Source: DAOTUB01 sp034437455
Lineage (GTDB): Bacteria; Chloroflexota; Anaerolineae; B4-G1
Direction of reading: 5' to 3'
NCBI GenBank assembly: GCA_034437455.1
Contig: DAOTUB010000225.1
Coordinates: 62,001 to 126,000 of the forward strand
Length of the DNA stretch: 64,000 nt
Shown here piece after piece: positions 16,012-26,574 of the stretch. How positions within the stretch are numbered: position 1 is the first letter of the stretch; each line of letters opens with the position of its first letter. Under the pieces are notes generated by a model. That model saw nothing but the letters and a program-made list of their open reading frames with translations. It searched no databases and was not told the origin of the DNA. The position numbers and the translations under genes are program-made.

Positions 16012-16880
16012 GAAAACACAGGTCTCCGGGAACCGTATCCCTCGTATACCAATAACCCCATCGCGTCCGGGCCGACGTGAGAGGCCAACAAGGGGCCGTA
16101 GAGCAAGAGAGGAACATCGCGGCCCTGGGCGATGATCTCCATATCATCTCGCAGCCACTTGGTCTCTTCTGTGGGATAGGGTGTGCTCTGCAAAATCGCT
16201 ATCTGTTCGATGCGGGGGAATTCGTTCGCGAAATCGGCCAGTTTACCTATGGCTCGATCTCGACCGATGATCTTTTCCATGGGAATGATCTCGCCTCTTT
16301 CGATAGCCAGAAAGGGCTTGTTGTCCAACATAGTCCCCAGGATTGTCTGACTTGGGCTAATCAGTCCACTGTGCCCCAAATAGTCCAGTGTATCCGTAGT
16401 AAGAGCAACATAGATATGCCGAAGCATCCCTCGAATCTGGCGCACGATCTCTTCCAGGGGGACGGATTGCCGGGCCAATTCCGCCGCCTCCTGCACCAGG
16501 ATGCCCAAGCCCAAAGAGAACGTCTCCGAATCCACAACGACGATGTCGCGGCGTCCCAGGAAGCCATGAGCGGCCCGTTGAGCCTCTCGGCAGACGAGGC
16601 TGAGGCCTGCCGAGGAGTGGAGCGAGATAATCTGGTCGGTTTGGCGCGTCAATCGTCCGTAGACACGCTGGAATTCTTCCGCCTTCGGCCCGACGATCTC
16701 GGGGCGGACCCGATCGCGCGCCATGTGGAGCAATAGCTCCTCGTGATCCAATTCTACCCCATCCTGATACTCTTGCTGACCGATCCGGACGGTCAAGGGT
16801 ACGACGGTGATGTCCAACCGTTCGACAACGTCGGGGTCGATGACGGCAGCACTGTCAGTGACGATATACACTCTGGACAC
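16008..16880 (-). CDS. DegV family fatty-acid-binding protein (FakB-like), copy 2
   Basis: A 290-residue DegV protein, clearly diverged from its neighbour. It starts SRVYIVTDSAAVIDPDVVERL, then TVVPLTVRIGQQEYQDGVEL. The central IISLHSSAGLSLVCREAQRA, IVVVDSETFSLGLGILVQEA and the C-terminal LLLYGPLLASHVGPDAMGLLVYEG fit the FakB fold. The TxPS motif is altered (RPEIVGPKAEEFQRVYG), so ligand binding may differ from copy 1. The start is GTG at 16880 behind GGGAGG. Paired FakB paralogues beside FakA suggest handling of different acyl chains, as in Staphylococcus; this is inference. Confidence 0.85.
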   Translation of the reverse strand: MSRVYIVTDSAAVIDPDVVERLDITVVPLTVRIGQQEYQDGVELDHEELLLHMARDRVRPEIVGPKAEEFQRVYGRLTRQTDQIISLHSSAGLSLVCREAQRAAHGFLGRRDIVVVDSETFSLGLGILVQEAAELARQSVPLEEIVRQIRGMLRHIYVALTTDTLDYLGHSGLISPSQTILGTMLDNKPFLAIERGEIIPMEKIIGRDRAIGKLADFANEFPRIEQIAILQSTPYPTEETKWLRDDMEIIAQGRDVPLLLYGPLLASHVGPDAMGLLVYEGYGSRRPVFS

Positions 16881-16893
16881 AGAACCTCCCAGG

Positions 16894-16946
16894 CTAGGTG
16901 TTAGGGGTTAGAGGCTGGCAGCCAGCGACTAACGACTAACGGCTAA
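16894..16946. repeat. TTAG-rich inverted repeat between degV and fakA
   Basis: A left arm of GTTAGGGGTTAGAGG type and a right arm of CGACTAACGACTAAC type flank a central perfect CTGGC-A-GCCAG palindrome. It has the same style as the repeat at 12000-12078. It fills the gap between the FakA-like gene and the second DegV gene and may influence the mRNA there. Confidence 0.55.
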
Positions 16947-16950
16947 ACAC

Positions 16951-18615
16951 TTATTCCACCGAAAGAATGTACGGATAATGAGGCTGTCCGCCGGCGACGA
17001 CCTCGATCTCTTGTTCGGGCCAGTCCTGCCGCAAGAGATCGGCCAATCGCTCCGCCTCGCCTTCGCTGACATCCTCGCCATAATACAGGGTAACGATCTC
17101 GTATTGATCGGAATCCATTTCCCTCAACAATTCCCGTGCGACGTTTTCAACGATCTCGCCTTTCACTTTGAGCGTTCCGTCGTGCAGGCCGATCACATCT
17201 CCCTCGGCGACTTGCACCCCGTCAACCGTCGCCGAGCGGTTGGCGAACGTGATCTCGCCTGTCTCGACGTCTCCTAGCGCATCGGTCATCGCGGCCACAT
17301 TGCTCTCCAAATCGGCCTGGTAGTTGAATGCCAACAGCGCCGCGATGCCCTGCGTGACGAAACGGCTGGGGATCACGGCCACGGATTTGTCGCTGAGCGC
17401 GCGGGTCTGTTTGGCGGCCAGGATGACGTTGCGATTGTTGGGCAGGATGGCGACCTGATCGGTGGGCAGACTCTCGATGGCGTCCAGCAGATCCTTGGTG
17501 CTGGGATTCATCGTCTGGCCGCCGCGCACGATGGCGTGAACGCCCAGGCTCTGGAAAACGCGGGCCAGCCCGTCGCCGGGGACCACAGCCACGATGCCAA
17601 TGCCCTCGATCTCTTGGCAGATCTGAGCGGGGCCTCTTTGCTCGACGATAAACTCCTGATACTGCGCCTGCATATTCTCCACCACGACATCGCGCAGCGA
17701 ACCGAGGCCGGCCCCGTAACTGATCGGTATGCCGGGATCGTGCACGTGGACGTGAACCTTGAGCGTCGTGGGGTCGCCGACGACAAGCGCGCAGTCGCCC
17801 ATCTCCGCGATGCGCTGGCGGATGGCGCTCACGTCGAGTTCGTTTCCGACGACGAGGAATTGCACGTCATACTCATAGCCGGCCACGACCGGCTCCAATT
17901 CCTGCAACCGAGTCATCGGTTCGGCGATTTGAGGACCTTCGATCTTTGCGGCGACGGTCTCCCCTCGCATGTGGCGCAACATGCCCTCCAAAATGATGAA
18001 CAATCCCTGGCCGCCGGCGTCCACCACCCCGGCCTCTGCGAGCACCGGGAGCAGCGAGGGAGTCATCTCGACGGCTTCGTGAGCGGCGAACACGATCCGT
18101 TCCAATAGATGTTCCAGATTCTCTGTATCTTTGGCCGCCTTGGTCGCCGTGTCGGCCACGGCGCGGGCAACGGTGAGGATGGTGCCTTCGACAGGTTTGA
18201 GCACGCCTTTGTAGGCGGTCGCCGACGCTTCTCGGCAGGCCGCCGCTAGGTCGTCGGCGCGGTAGACTTTTTTCCCGTCCAAACTGCGCGCAAATCCGCG
18301 CCAGATCTGGGAGAGGATGACGCCCGAATTGCCCCGGGCGCCCATCAGCGCGCCGTGGGCCATCTGGTGGGCCATGCGCCCCACGTGGCGTTCCGACGAG
18401 TCCTCGATCTCGGCCCAGGCGGAACGCATCGTCAGCACCATGTTGGTCCCTGTATCGCCGTCGGGCACCGGGTAGACGTTGAGCGTGTTGATGGCAGCCT
18501 GGTGATGTTGCAGCCAGGTCAGCGAGGCTTTGATCAATTGCTTAAAGCCCTGACCGTCCGTGCCCAGGGGTATGGACCGCTGTGTATCTGCTGATGATCT
18601 TTTGTCTGTCGTCAA
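16951..18615 (-). CDS. fakA: FakA-like fatty acid kinase (DhaL/DAK2 domain, YloV family)
   Basis: A 554-residue protein. The N-terminal DhaL-type kinase domain carries NVYPVPDGDTGTNM (ATP/Mg-binding Asp residues, about 44-57), ALMGARGNSGVILSQIWRGF and VDAGGQGLFIILEG. A middle segment (YDVQFLVVGNELDVSAIRQR) and a C-terminal DegV-like half (VVPGDGLARVFQSLGVHAIV, GGQTMNPSTKDLL, ILPNNRNVILAAKQ) complete the FakA architecture. FakA phosphorylates FakB-bound fatty acids for phospholipid synthesis. Two FakB-like genes directly downstream support this reading. The start is TTG behind GGGAG. Confidence 0.9.
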   Translation of the reverse strand: MTTDKRSSADTQRSIPLGTDGQGFKQLIKASLTWLQHHQAAINTLNVYPVPDGDTGTNMVLTMRSAWAEIEDSSERHVGRMAHQMAHGALMGARGNSGVILSQIWRGFARSLDGKKVYRADDLAAACREASATAYKGVLKPVEGTILTVARAVADTATKAAKDTENLEHLLERIVFAAHEAVEMTPSLLPVLAEAGVVDAGGQGLFIILEGMLRHMRGETVAAKIEGPQIAEPMTRLQELEPVVAGYEYDVQFLVVGNELDVSAIRQRIAEMGDCALVVGDPTTLKVHVHVHDPGIPISYGAGLGSLRDVVVENMQAQYQEFIVEQRGPAQICQEIEGIGIVAVVPGDGLARVFQSLGVHAIVRGGQTMNPSTKDLLDAIESLPTDQVAILPNNRNVILAAKQTRALSDKSVAVIPSRFVTQGIAALLAFNYQADLESNVAAMTDALGDVETGEITFANRSATVDGVQVAEGDVIGLHDGTLKVKGEIVENVARELLREMDSDQYEIVTLYYGEDVSEGEAERLADLLRQDWPEQEIEVVAGGQPHYPYILSVE

Positions 18616-18675
18616 CCCGCTTCTCCCTAGTGGTTGGTCGTTCGTTTCTGGTCGTCAGTGGCGGGTGGTTCGCCG

Positions 18676-19029
18676 CTAATCCATGTTGCTGATGCGCAAC
18701 CTCTCGACGTGGACGTTGACCTCGGCGACGGGTATGCCCAGCGCTCGCTCAATGTTGAACTTGACCACGTTCATGATACTGCGGGCCACAGCCGCGATGC
18801 GAGTTCCGTACTCGATGATCACGTACACGTCAATGATGATCCGGCCTTCCTCGATGCGCACCTCGACCCCACGCTTGCGCTCCCGGGAGAGCGCGTCGGC
18901 GATACCGGTGGTGAGGTCTTTGGCTGTAGTTCCCACGACGCCATAACAGGTCAGCACGGCCTCGTTCGCAATGCTGGCGATGGCCGTGGGCGAGACTTGG
19001 ATTCGGCCGCTGTACTGGACTTGAGGCAT
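18676..19029 (-). CDS. Asp23/Gls24 family protein (copy 1)
   Basis: A 117-residue Asp23 protein of the type usually found next to fakA/yloV. It starts PQVQYSGRIQVSPTAIASIA, then the conserved VLTCYGVVGTTAKDL, and has VEVRIEEGRIIIDVYVIIEY and GIPVAEVNVHVERLRIS. It lies at the head of the long minus-strand run and diverges from rpmB. The pairing asp23-fakA is conserved across Firmicutes and suggests a link to acyl-chain or membrane homeostasis. GGAG precedes the ATG at 19029. Confidence 0.9.
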   Translation of the reverse strand: MPQVQYSGRIQVSPTAIASIANEAVLTCYGVVGTTAKDLTTGIADALSRERKRGVEVRIEEGRIIIDVYVIIEYGTRIAAVARSIMNVVKFNIERALGIPVAEVNVHVERLRISNMD

Positions 19030-19051
19030 ATTTCTCCTCGACCTCTCAGGG

Positions 19052-19080
19052 TTGCACGAAACGCCAGCTTGGCGTATAAT
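19052..19080 (+). promoter_or_regulatory. Strong rpmB promoter with palindrome in spacer
   Basis: TTGCAC (19052-19057) and a perfect TATAAT (19075-19080) are separated by 17 bp. The spacer contains ACGCCAGCTTGGCGT, a 6-3-6 perfect palindrome lying exactly between the two boxes, a classic operator position. The start site would be near 19087 and the ribosome-binding site GGAGGTG precedes the rpmB ATG. Confidence 0.72.
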
Positions 19081-19115
19081 TACGATTCATTACGACTATC
19101 GGAGGTGACACTTTA

Positions 19116-19295
19116 ATGGCAAAATGTGAAATCTGTGGCAAAGGCCCTCAAACCGGGCACCACGTCAGCCACTCCAAAAAAGCGACCAAACGCCAGTTCA
19201 AACCGAATATCCAGCGCAAACGATTGGAAATTGATGGCGAGATGCGCCGGATATATATCTGCACGCGCTGCTTGCGGACGCTGAACAAAACCTAG
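19116..19295 (+). CDS. rpmB: 50S ribosomal protein L28
   Basis: A 59-residue L28: MAKCEICGKGPQTGHHVSHS, KKATKRQFKPNIQ, then RIYICTRCLRTLNKT. The two Cys pairs (C4/C7 and C49/C52) make this the zinc-binding form. GGAGGTG lies 9 nt before the ATG. The gene stands alone between a strong promoter and a terminator, divergent from the Asp23-FakA run. Stand-alone rpmB beside asp23-fakA is a common bacterial arrangement. Confidence 0.95.
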   Translation: MAKCEICGKGPQTGHHVSHSKKATKRQFKPNIQRKRLEIDGEMRRIYICTRCLRTLNKT

Positions 19296-19368
19296 TAGGG
19301 GCATCGCCGCTGTGTACATTGGCCGGGGACAAGTCCGGCGGCGTTGTCCAAGTCTATCTTGCGCTGTC

Positions 19369-19396
19369 CCCCTGCAAGTGAGGGGCTTCTTTTTTG
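19369..19396 (+). terminator. Rho-independent terminator after rpmB, with alternative pairing
   Basis: The stem CCCCT/AGGGG (19369-19373 with 19381-19385) is followed by CTTCTTTTTT. The upstream GGGGACA (19325-19331) can instead pair with TGTCCCC (19365-19371), which uses part of the terminator stem. A third pairing, GGACAA (19327-19332) with TTGTCC (19344-19349), is also possible. The 3' region could therefore act as a switchable terminator. From 19397 to about 19600 I see nothing else. Confidence 0.6.
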
Positions 19397-19604
19397 TCTG
19401 CTCGTGGTTCGCGTGCGCCCTCCCCCGTTCACCGTCTCGTCGTGTACTTTCAAGGCCTCGCTTCCACTGTCATTCTTCCTTCAGCCAAGCTGGACCATAT
19501 TGCACGCTCTGCGCTCAATGACCGATGGGGCGCGGCCACTGTCGCATATAATACACCGGAATGCTCAGAAAATCAAGGGACTCTTGGTTACAGTTCCGGG
19601 ACAG

Positions 19605-19633
19605 TTGAAGCGGCGATGCAATTGTGGTACAAT
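19605..19633 (+). promoter_or_regulatory. Candidate promoter for the 2H-phosphoesterase remnant
   Basis: TTGAAG (19605-19610) and TACAAT (19628-19633) are separated by 17 bp. Transcription would begin near 19640, about 30 nt before the GTG at 19670. Confidence 0.45.
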
Positions 19634-19669
19634 AAGCAGGAATTGGACGCAACACGGAAGGGATAGGAT

Positions 19670-20252
19670 GTGGTTGGAGGATTAGAGCAGGCGCATGGTG
19701 TTCACGTTCGGCCAGCGCAGATTGGAGATGTTTGCTTGCTGTTAGAGCCGATTCAAGAGGAGGAGATCCCATCGACTTCGGCGCCATCAGGCAAATCTTC
19801 AATCACTGTTCGGTGGGATCCCCATCGCAAAGATCCACCTGACTTGTCAACGTTTCGTCTGCCACGATGGCCTGATAGATGAATTGGTCGCAGGGTTGGA
19901 GGACGATTTCAGGACAGTGGCCCATGTCGCAATAGAGGCCACCGGGCTAGAGACGCTATATGTTCCCGTGCGGCAGACGAGCATCTTGAAATGGCGCATT
20001 GAGATATCGAAGTCCCTGAAGGATTTTGTAGCCATCGTGGAGCGGAGAGTGGTAGCGACGGGGATACAACCGCTGTACAAGGCAGGATTTGTTTCCTCGT
20101 TAGTGACCGCACTGAGAGAGGTTGCCAAGCTCGGTAAAAAAGAGTGCGATCAATATGACGAATTACCGTATCATCTTTTCACGGGGGAGAGGGTCAGTTT
20201 ATCCAGGATCGAGGGCGTCAACAAATTCGATACACTGGCGACGATCTATTGA
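19670..20252 (+). pseudogene. Frameshifted 2H phosphoesterase (2'-5' RNA ligase-like) remnant
   Basis: No single frame encodes the whole protein, but three frames in succession give the 2H phosphoesterase layout. Frame one (from GTG 19670) reads VCLLLEPIQEEEI. The next frame reads DFGAIRQIFNHCSVG (about 19775-19815). The last frame reads GIPIAKIHLTCQRFVCHDG (the HxT motif as HLT) and continues to the stop at 20252 through ILKWRIEISKSLKDFVAIVE and FTGERVSLSRIEG, a typical C-terminal strand. The length fits the family (about 190 residues). The second HxT appears as LVT (SLVTALRE), so the active site looks incomplete. The two shifts may be decay or sequencing errors. The assignment is by pattern only. 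Confidence 0.45.
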
Positions 20253-20319
20253 GAAAAGTGAAGAAGAGTACGGATTGCGTGGCAACTGAGCCATTAAGCT
20301 GCATTTTATTCTTGGAAAG

Positions 20320-21096
20320 ATGTGGAAGATCAACACACTCGCCGATAAATCTGAAATCCTGGCCTACCTGGAAGCCGACCGGCTTTACACGGCGTACGCC
20401 ATCGGCGACCTGGAACCGGGGATGTTCGAACAGTGCACCTGGGTCGGGGCGGAAAAGGCAGGCCACTTGCAGGCTATGGCGCTGTACTTTCGCGGCCTGA
20501 AGCTGCCGGCCCTGCTCCTGATGGGGGATGTCGATGGTCTGCGGGCTATTCTTGAGGAGGGGACGCTCTACCCTGAGCAAGCTTACCTGACCTGTCGCGC
20601 GGAGCATCTGGCGCTGGTTCGCGACTTTTACACGTGGGATGATGAGCCGATTCCGATGTGGCGCATGATATTGCAGCCGACCCGCTTCCAACCCGTGACG
20701 GATGACTGTATTTGGCTTGGGGTTGCCCACTCCGATCAAATGACGGAACTGTACGCCCTCGGCGAGGGCAACGCCTTTGGCCCCTCGCAGGTGCAGCAGG
20801 GTGTCTTTTACGGCGTACTCTCGAATGGCCGCTTAGTGGCGGCTGCGGGCACTCATCTGGTCAGTCGGACCTACGGAGTGGCGGCGGTGGGCAATGTCTT
20901 TACCCATCCCGATTTTCGGGGGCGGGGCTATGGCACGGCGAGCACCAGCGCTGTCGTAGCGGAGTTGCTGCGGCTCAAGATTCGCGATGTTGTTCTCAAC
21001 GTCGGTCAGGAGAACGAGGTGGCTGTCGGCGTCTACGAGCGATTGGGCTTTGAATGTTATTGTCCTTTCCTCGAAGGTCCTGCCTCGGCTGTTTGA
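20320..21096 (+). CDS. GNAT family N-acetyltransferase
   Basis: A 258-residue acetyltransferase. The C-terminal half is a GNAT domain: strand VAAVGNVFTHPDFRGRGYGT (acetyl-CoA pyrophosphate loop RGRGYGT), helix ASTSAVVAELLRLKIRDVVL, then NVGQENEVAVGVYERLGF, the usual GNAT end. The N-terminal half (WKINTLADKSEILAYLEADR) resembles the degenerate first lobe of two-domain GNAT proteins. Substrate unknown. GGAAAG precedes the ATG at 20320. The methyltransferase gene starts 10 bp downstream, so the two are probably co-transcribed. Confidence 0.82.
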   Translation: MWKINTLADKSEILAYLEADRLYTAYAIGDLEPGMFEQCTWVGAEKAGHLQAMALYFRGLKLPALLLMGDVDGLRAILEEGTLYPEQAYLTCRAEHLALVRDFYTWDDEPIPMWRMILQPTRFQPVTDDCIWLGVAHSDQMTELYALGEGNAFGPSQVQQGVFYGVLSNGRLVAAAGTHLVSRTYGVAAVGNVFTHPDFRGRGYGTASTSAVVAELLRLKIRDVVLNVGQENEVAVGVYERLGFECYCPFLEGPASAV

Positions 21097-21106
21097 AAGT
21101 TGTATT

Positions 21107-21829
21107 GTGATTGATTACGATAAACAGGCGACTGAGTACGCACAACACCGCCGGGTTCACCCAGAGGTTTTGAAAAACATTCTCACCGACGGAGGCATTC
21201 ATGGTGCTTCGAACGTGCTCGAAGTGGGATGTGGCACGGGCAATTACTCGGTTGCTCTGGAAACAGCGGTCGGTTGCTCGTGCTGGGGGATCGATCCTTC
21301 TGAACAGATGCTATCCAAAGCGAAAAGACGTTCTCAAACTATCCAGTTCCAGCTTGGAAAGGCTGAATCGCTCGATTTTCCAGCCGATCTCTTCCATCTG
21401 GTGTTTTTGGTGGACGTGATTCATCACGTGGATGATCGCTCGGCATATTTTGGAGAAGCATATCGGGTCTTGAAGCGGGGAGGGAACGTCTGTACCGTCA
21501 CCGACTCGGAAGCGATTATTCGCCGCCGGCAGCCTCTAGCCACTCACTTCCCCGAGACTGTCGAGATAGAGTTAAAAAGGTACCCCCGCCTTGGCGAATT
21601 GCGAGTTCTTATGGAAAGTGTCGGGTTCGATGCTATCCACGAGACGACGGTGGAGTTTGCCTACTCCCTGGACGATATTCAGGTATACCAGGACAAGGCG
21701 TTTTCTAGTCTACATTTGATTTCGGAAGAAGCGTTTCAGATGGGCATGGCACGTATGGAGCGAGATCTGCGCGAGGGGCCAATCCCCTGTGTGTCTCGCT
21801 ACGTGCTTTTATGGGGAACAAAAAAGTGA
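21107..21829 (+). CDS. Class I SAM-dependent methyltransferase
   Basis: A 240-residue methyltransferase. Motif I is VLEVGCGTGNYSVAL, motif II GIDPSEQMLSKA, motif III LGKAESLDFPADLFHLVFLV, followed by DVIHHVDDRSAYFGEAYRVL and KRGGNVCTVT, all typical of the UbiE/Methyltransf_11 class. The substrate is unknown. I place the start at GTG 21107 (VIDYDKQATEYAQHR), 10 bp after the GNAT stop and preceded by GAAAG. A longer frame from 20987 would overlap the acetyltransferase gene by more than 100 bp and encodes unrelated residues. Confidence 0.83.
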   Translation: MIDYDKQATEYAQHRRVHPEVLKNILTDGGIHGASNVLEVGCGTGNYSVALETAVGCSCWGIDPSEQMLSKAKRRSQTIQFQLGKAESLDFPADLFHLVFLVDVIHHVDDRSAYFGEAYRVLKRGGNVCTVTDSEAIIRRRQPLATHFPETVEIELKRYPRLGELRVLMESVGFDAIHETTVEFAYSLDDIQVYQDKAFSSLHLISEEAFQMGMARMERDLREGPIPCVSRYVLLWGTKK

Positions 21830-21892
21830 TCCCTTGAACTGTGACGATAGCAGGACGTTCAAGAGGAAGCATTAGGAGAGTTAAGAAGACGA

Positions 21893-24412
<2,520 letters not shown>

Positions 24413-24435
24413 ACAAAGAAAAGGAAAACGAAACA

Positions 24436-24789
24436 ATGACCACAATCTGCGTGGTAGACGATGATCAGGTCTTTCGGGAGCTTCTGACGACGATACTCGA
24501 TCTGGAAGGATACGAATCCGTCGTTCTTTCCGAGCCAGAAACTGTGGTTCCGACGGCGCGACAGGTGAACCCGGCCCTGATATTGATGGACGTGCATATC
24601 TCGCAGGGAGACACGCTTCCCATTTTGCGGGAACTCAAGGCGGATGAAGCGTTGAAAACGGTGCCGGTGGTCATGACTTCGGGCATGGATCGTTCCGATG
24701 AATGCCTGGACGCTGGCGCCGACAAATTTATCCTCAAGCCTTTCCGCCCGGCAGAGATGCTCGCAGTCATTGCAGACCTGATCCCATAG
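24436..24789 (+). CDS. Single-domain response regulator
   Basis: A 117-residue stand-alone receiver domain with acidic pocket D8-D10, phosphoacceptor Asp52 (LILMDVHIS), Thr81/Ser82 (VVMTSGM) and Lys101 (FILKPF). There is no output domain, so it presumably signals by protein interaction or acts in a phosphorelay. A histidine kinase lies about 9.5 kb downstream (33999), but linkage is not implied. It sits between lon and the PHP-AlbA_2 gene on the same strand. Confidence 0.88.
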   Translation: MTTICVVDDDQVFRELLTTILDLEGYESVVLSEPETVVPTARQVNPALILMDVHISQGDTLPILRELKADEALKTVPVVMTSGMDRSDECLDAGADKFILKPFRPAEMLAVIADLIP

Positions 24790-24870
24790 ATATTTGGGGG
24801 TATCAGGTCATGCGAGCCTCTCTTATTTTATTTAACAGGATCCAGTAAAAGGATACAAACAAGGTGTAAC

Positions 24871-26574
24871 ATGACAAAACGAAAAACGAGAGGTAACTCT
24901 TCGTGGAGACAAATTGATCTTCACCTGCATACGCCTGCCTCCGCTGACTATTTGGAGCCAGGTGTTTCTTATTTAGACATTCTCGAGGCCGCCGAACAAA
25001 AAGGCCTCGACATTATTGCGTTCACCGATCACAACACGGTGGCCGGCTACCGGGAGATGAGCGAAGAGGTTGAGAATCTGGAGATGCTCGACCGTCTGGG
25101 AAGAATTCAGCCGAAGGAAAAGCAGCGATTGGAGCAGTATCGCCGTCTATTGGACAAGATTTTGGTGCTGCCGGGATTCGAGTTCACCGCCACGCTGGGC
25201 TTTCACATTCTGGGTATCTTTTCCCCCGAGACTGATGTGCGAGAATTGGAGTTCATTTTGCGCCAACTCAATATTCCATTGGACAAGATTGACGCCGGCA
25301 GCACCGAGGTAGGGGCGACGGATGACGTGTTGACCGCGTACCGGGTGATTGACGAGGCCGGGGGCATCGTCATCGCGGCCCACGCAAACGCTAACCACGG
25401 CGTGGCGATGCGGCGGATGGGATTCGGCGGCCAGACGCGCATCGCGTATACCCAGGACCCTCACCTCCACGCGCTGGAGGTGACCGATCTGGAGAAAAAA
25501 GGTCGGCGCACGACGGTGCGCTTTTTCAACGGCTCGCGTCCCGAGTACCCCCGCCCCATGCGCTGCATTCAGGGGTCCGACGCTCACCGGCTGGTCCAAG
25601 ACCCTCGAGATCCCCAGCACCTGGGCATAGGAGAGCGCACGACAGAGGTATTGTTGGACGAGGTCAGCTTCGAGGCGCTGCGAGAGGTCTTTGTGGGTAA
25701 TGACTTTGCCCTCACCCGAGCCTATCACCCGGCCAAAAAACCGGCCGACTTTATCCAGGAGGCGCGCGAGGAAGGAGCCACGATCATCCAGGATTTCCAT
25801 GCTCGCCATACTCGCCGGGGCGGTCATCTCTATGCTGTCCTGGCGGATGTCTGTGCCTTTGCCAATACGAATGGAGGCACAATCTACGTCGGCGTCAGTG
25901 CCAATCCGAAAGAGCAACCCGTGGGGGTAAATAAACCCTCGCAGGTGCTCAAAGAGCTTCAGGCGGAAGTCGAGCGCCGTATCACGCCGCCCCTCGAAGT
26001 CACAGCAGACGTGAGAAAGACGCAGGGGAAGAACGCGGTGCGGATCGTGGTGCCCCGGGGCGAGGACGTGCCCTATGCCATTGACGAGAGCAAGATCTAT
26101 GTGCGCAGCGAGGGAGAGACCAACGTGGCGGTGCGGGACGAGATCGTCAGCCTGGTCAGGCGAGCGCAACCAAGGCTTGAAATCGTATCACCGGAGGAAG
26201 AACCCGAGGGACACATCGACCCACCCCGGACAGGGGTGGAGATTGTCGAGACCGTGAAGCGCAAGGGCACACTCTACCACACGATGCGCGACATGCGCAA
26301 CGGCAACGAGATCAAGAATGTCACGCGACAATCGGCGCGGCGGCTGTGGCACTATGCCATTATCCAGGCCGAGGAGCACCCGGTGGACGAGAACAAGATC
26401 GACTGGTACGGAGACATCGGCCTCTTCAAGCAGCGGGATTACGCCGGCCGGACGCGCTACGATCTGGTGCAGCGCGAGGACGATAAACTGCACGTTTACT
26501 ACGGGGTGACGGAGGATGGCATTCACAGCGAGTGGGCGCAGTTAGTGGGATTGGAGAACAGTGAAGGGGCCTGA
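24871..26574 (+). CDS. PHP-domain protein fused to AlbA_2 (Schlafen-like) domain
   Basis: A 567-residue fusion. Residues about 14-280 form a PHP phosphoesterase: DLHLHTPAS (H18, H20), FTDHNTV (D53, H54), LPGFEFT, IAAHANANHG and IQGSDAH, all metal-binding positions present. Residues about 300-430 resemble the AlbA_2 nucleic-acid-binding domain: DFHARHTRRGGHLYAVLADV, CAFANTNGGTIYVGVSANP, then KIYVRSEGETNVAVRDEIVS. The last 120 residues form a separate domain I do not recognise (KNVTRQSARRLWHYAIIQAE). A metal-dependent phosphoesterase acting on nucleic acid is a fair inference. Its stop overlaps the MFS start by 1 bp. AAGGTG precedes the ATG. Confidence 0.82.
   Translation: MTKRKTRGNSSWRQIDLHLHTPASADYLEPGVSYLDILEAAEQKGLDIIAFTDHNTVAGYREMSEEVENLEMLDRLGRIQPKEKQRLEQYRRLLDKILVLPGFEFTATLGFHILGIFSPETDVRELEFILRQLNIPLDKIDAGSTEVGATDDVLTAYRVIDEAGGIVIAAHANANHGVAMRRMGFGGQTRIAYTQDPHLHALEVTDLEKKGRRTTVRFFNGSRPEYPRPMRCIQGSDAHRLVQDPRDPQHLGIGERTTEVLLDEVSFEALREVFVGNDFALTRAYHPAKKPADFIQEAREEGATIIQDFHARHTRRGGHLYAVLADVCAFANTNGGTIYVGVSANPKEQPVGVNKPSQVLKELQAEVERRITPPLEVTADVRKTQGKNAVRIVVPRGEDVPYAIDESKIYVRSEGETNVAVRDEIVSLVRRAQPRLEIVSPEEEPEGHIDPPRTGVEIVETVKRKGTLYHTMRDMRNGNEIKNVTRQSARRLWHYAIIQAEEHPVDENKIDWYGDIGLFKQRDYAGRTRYDLVQREDDKLHVYYGVTEDGIHSEWAQLVGLENSEGA

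Noticed and set aside
19394..19666. 90-codon open frame between the rpmB terminator and the 2H remnant
   Set aside because: No good ribosome-binding site, no similarity I recognise, and it crosses a candidate promoter.
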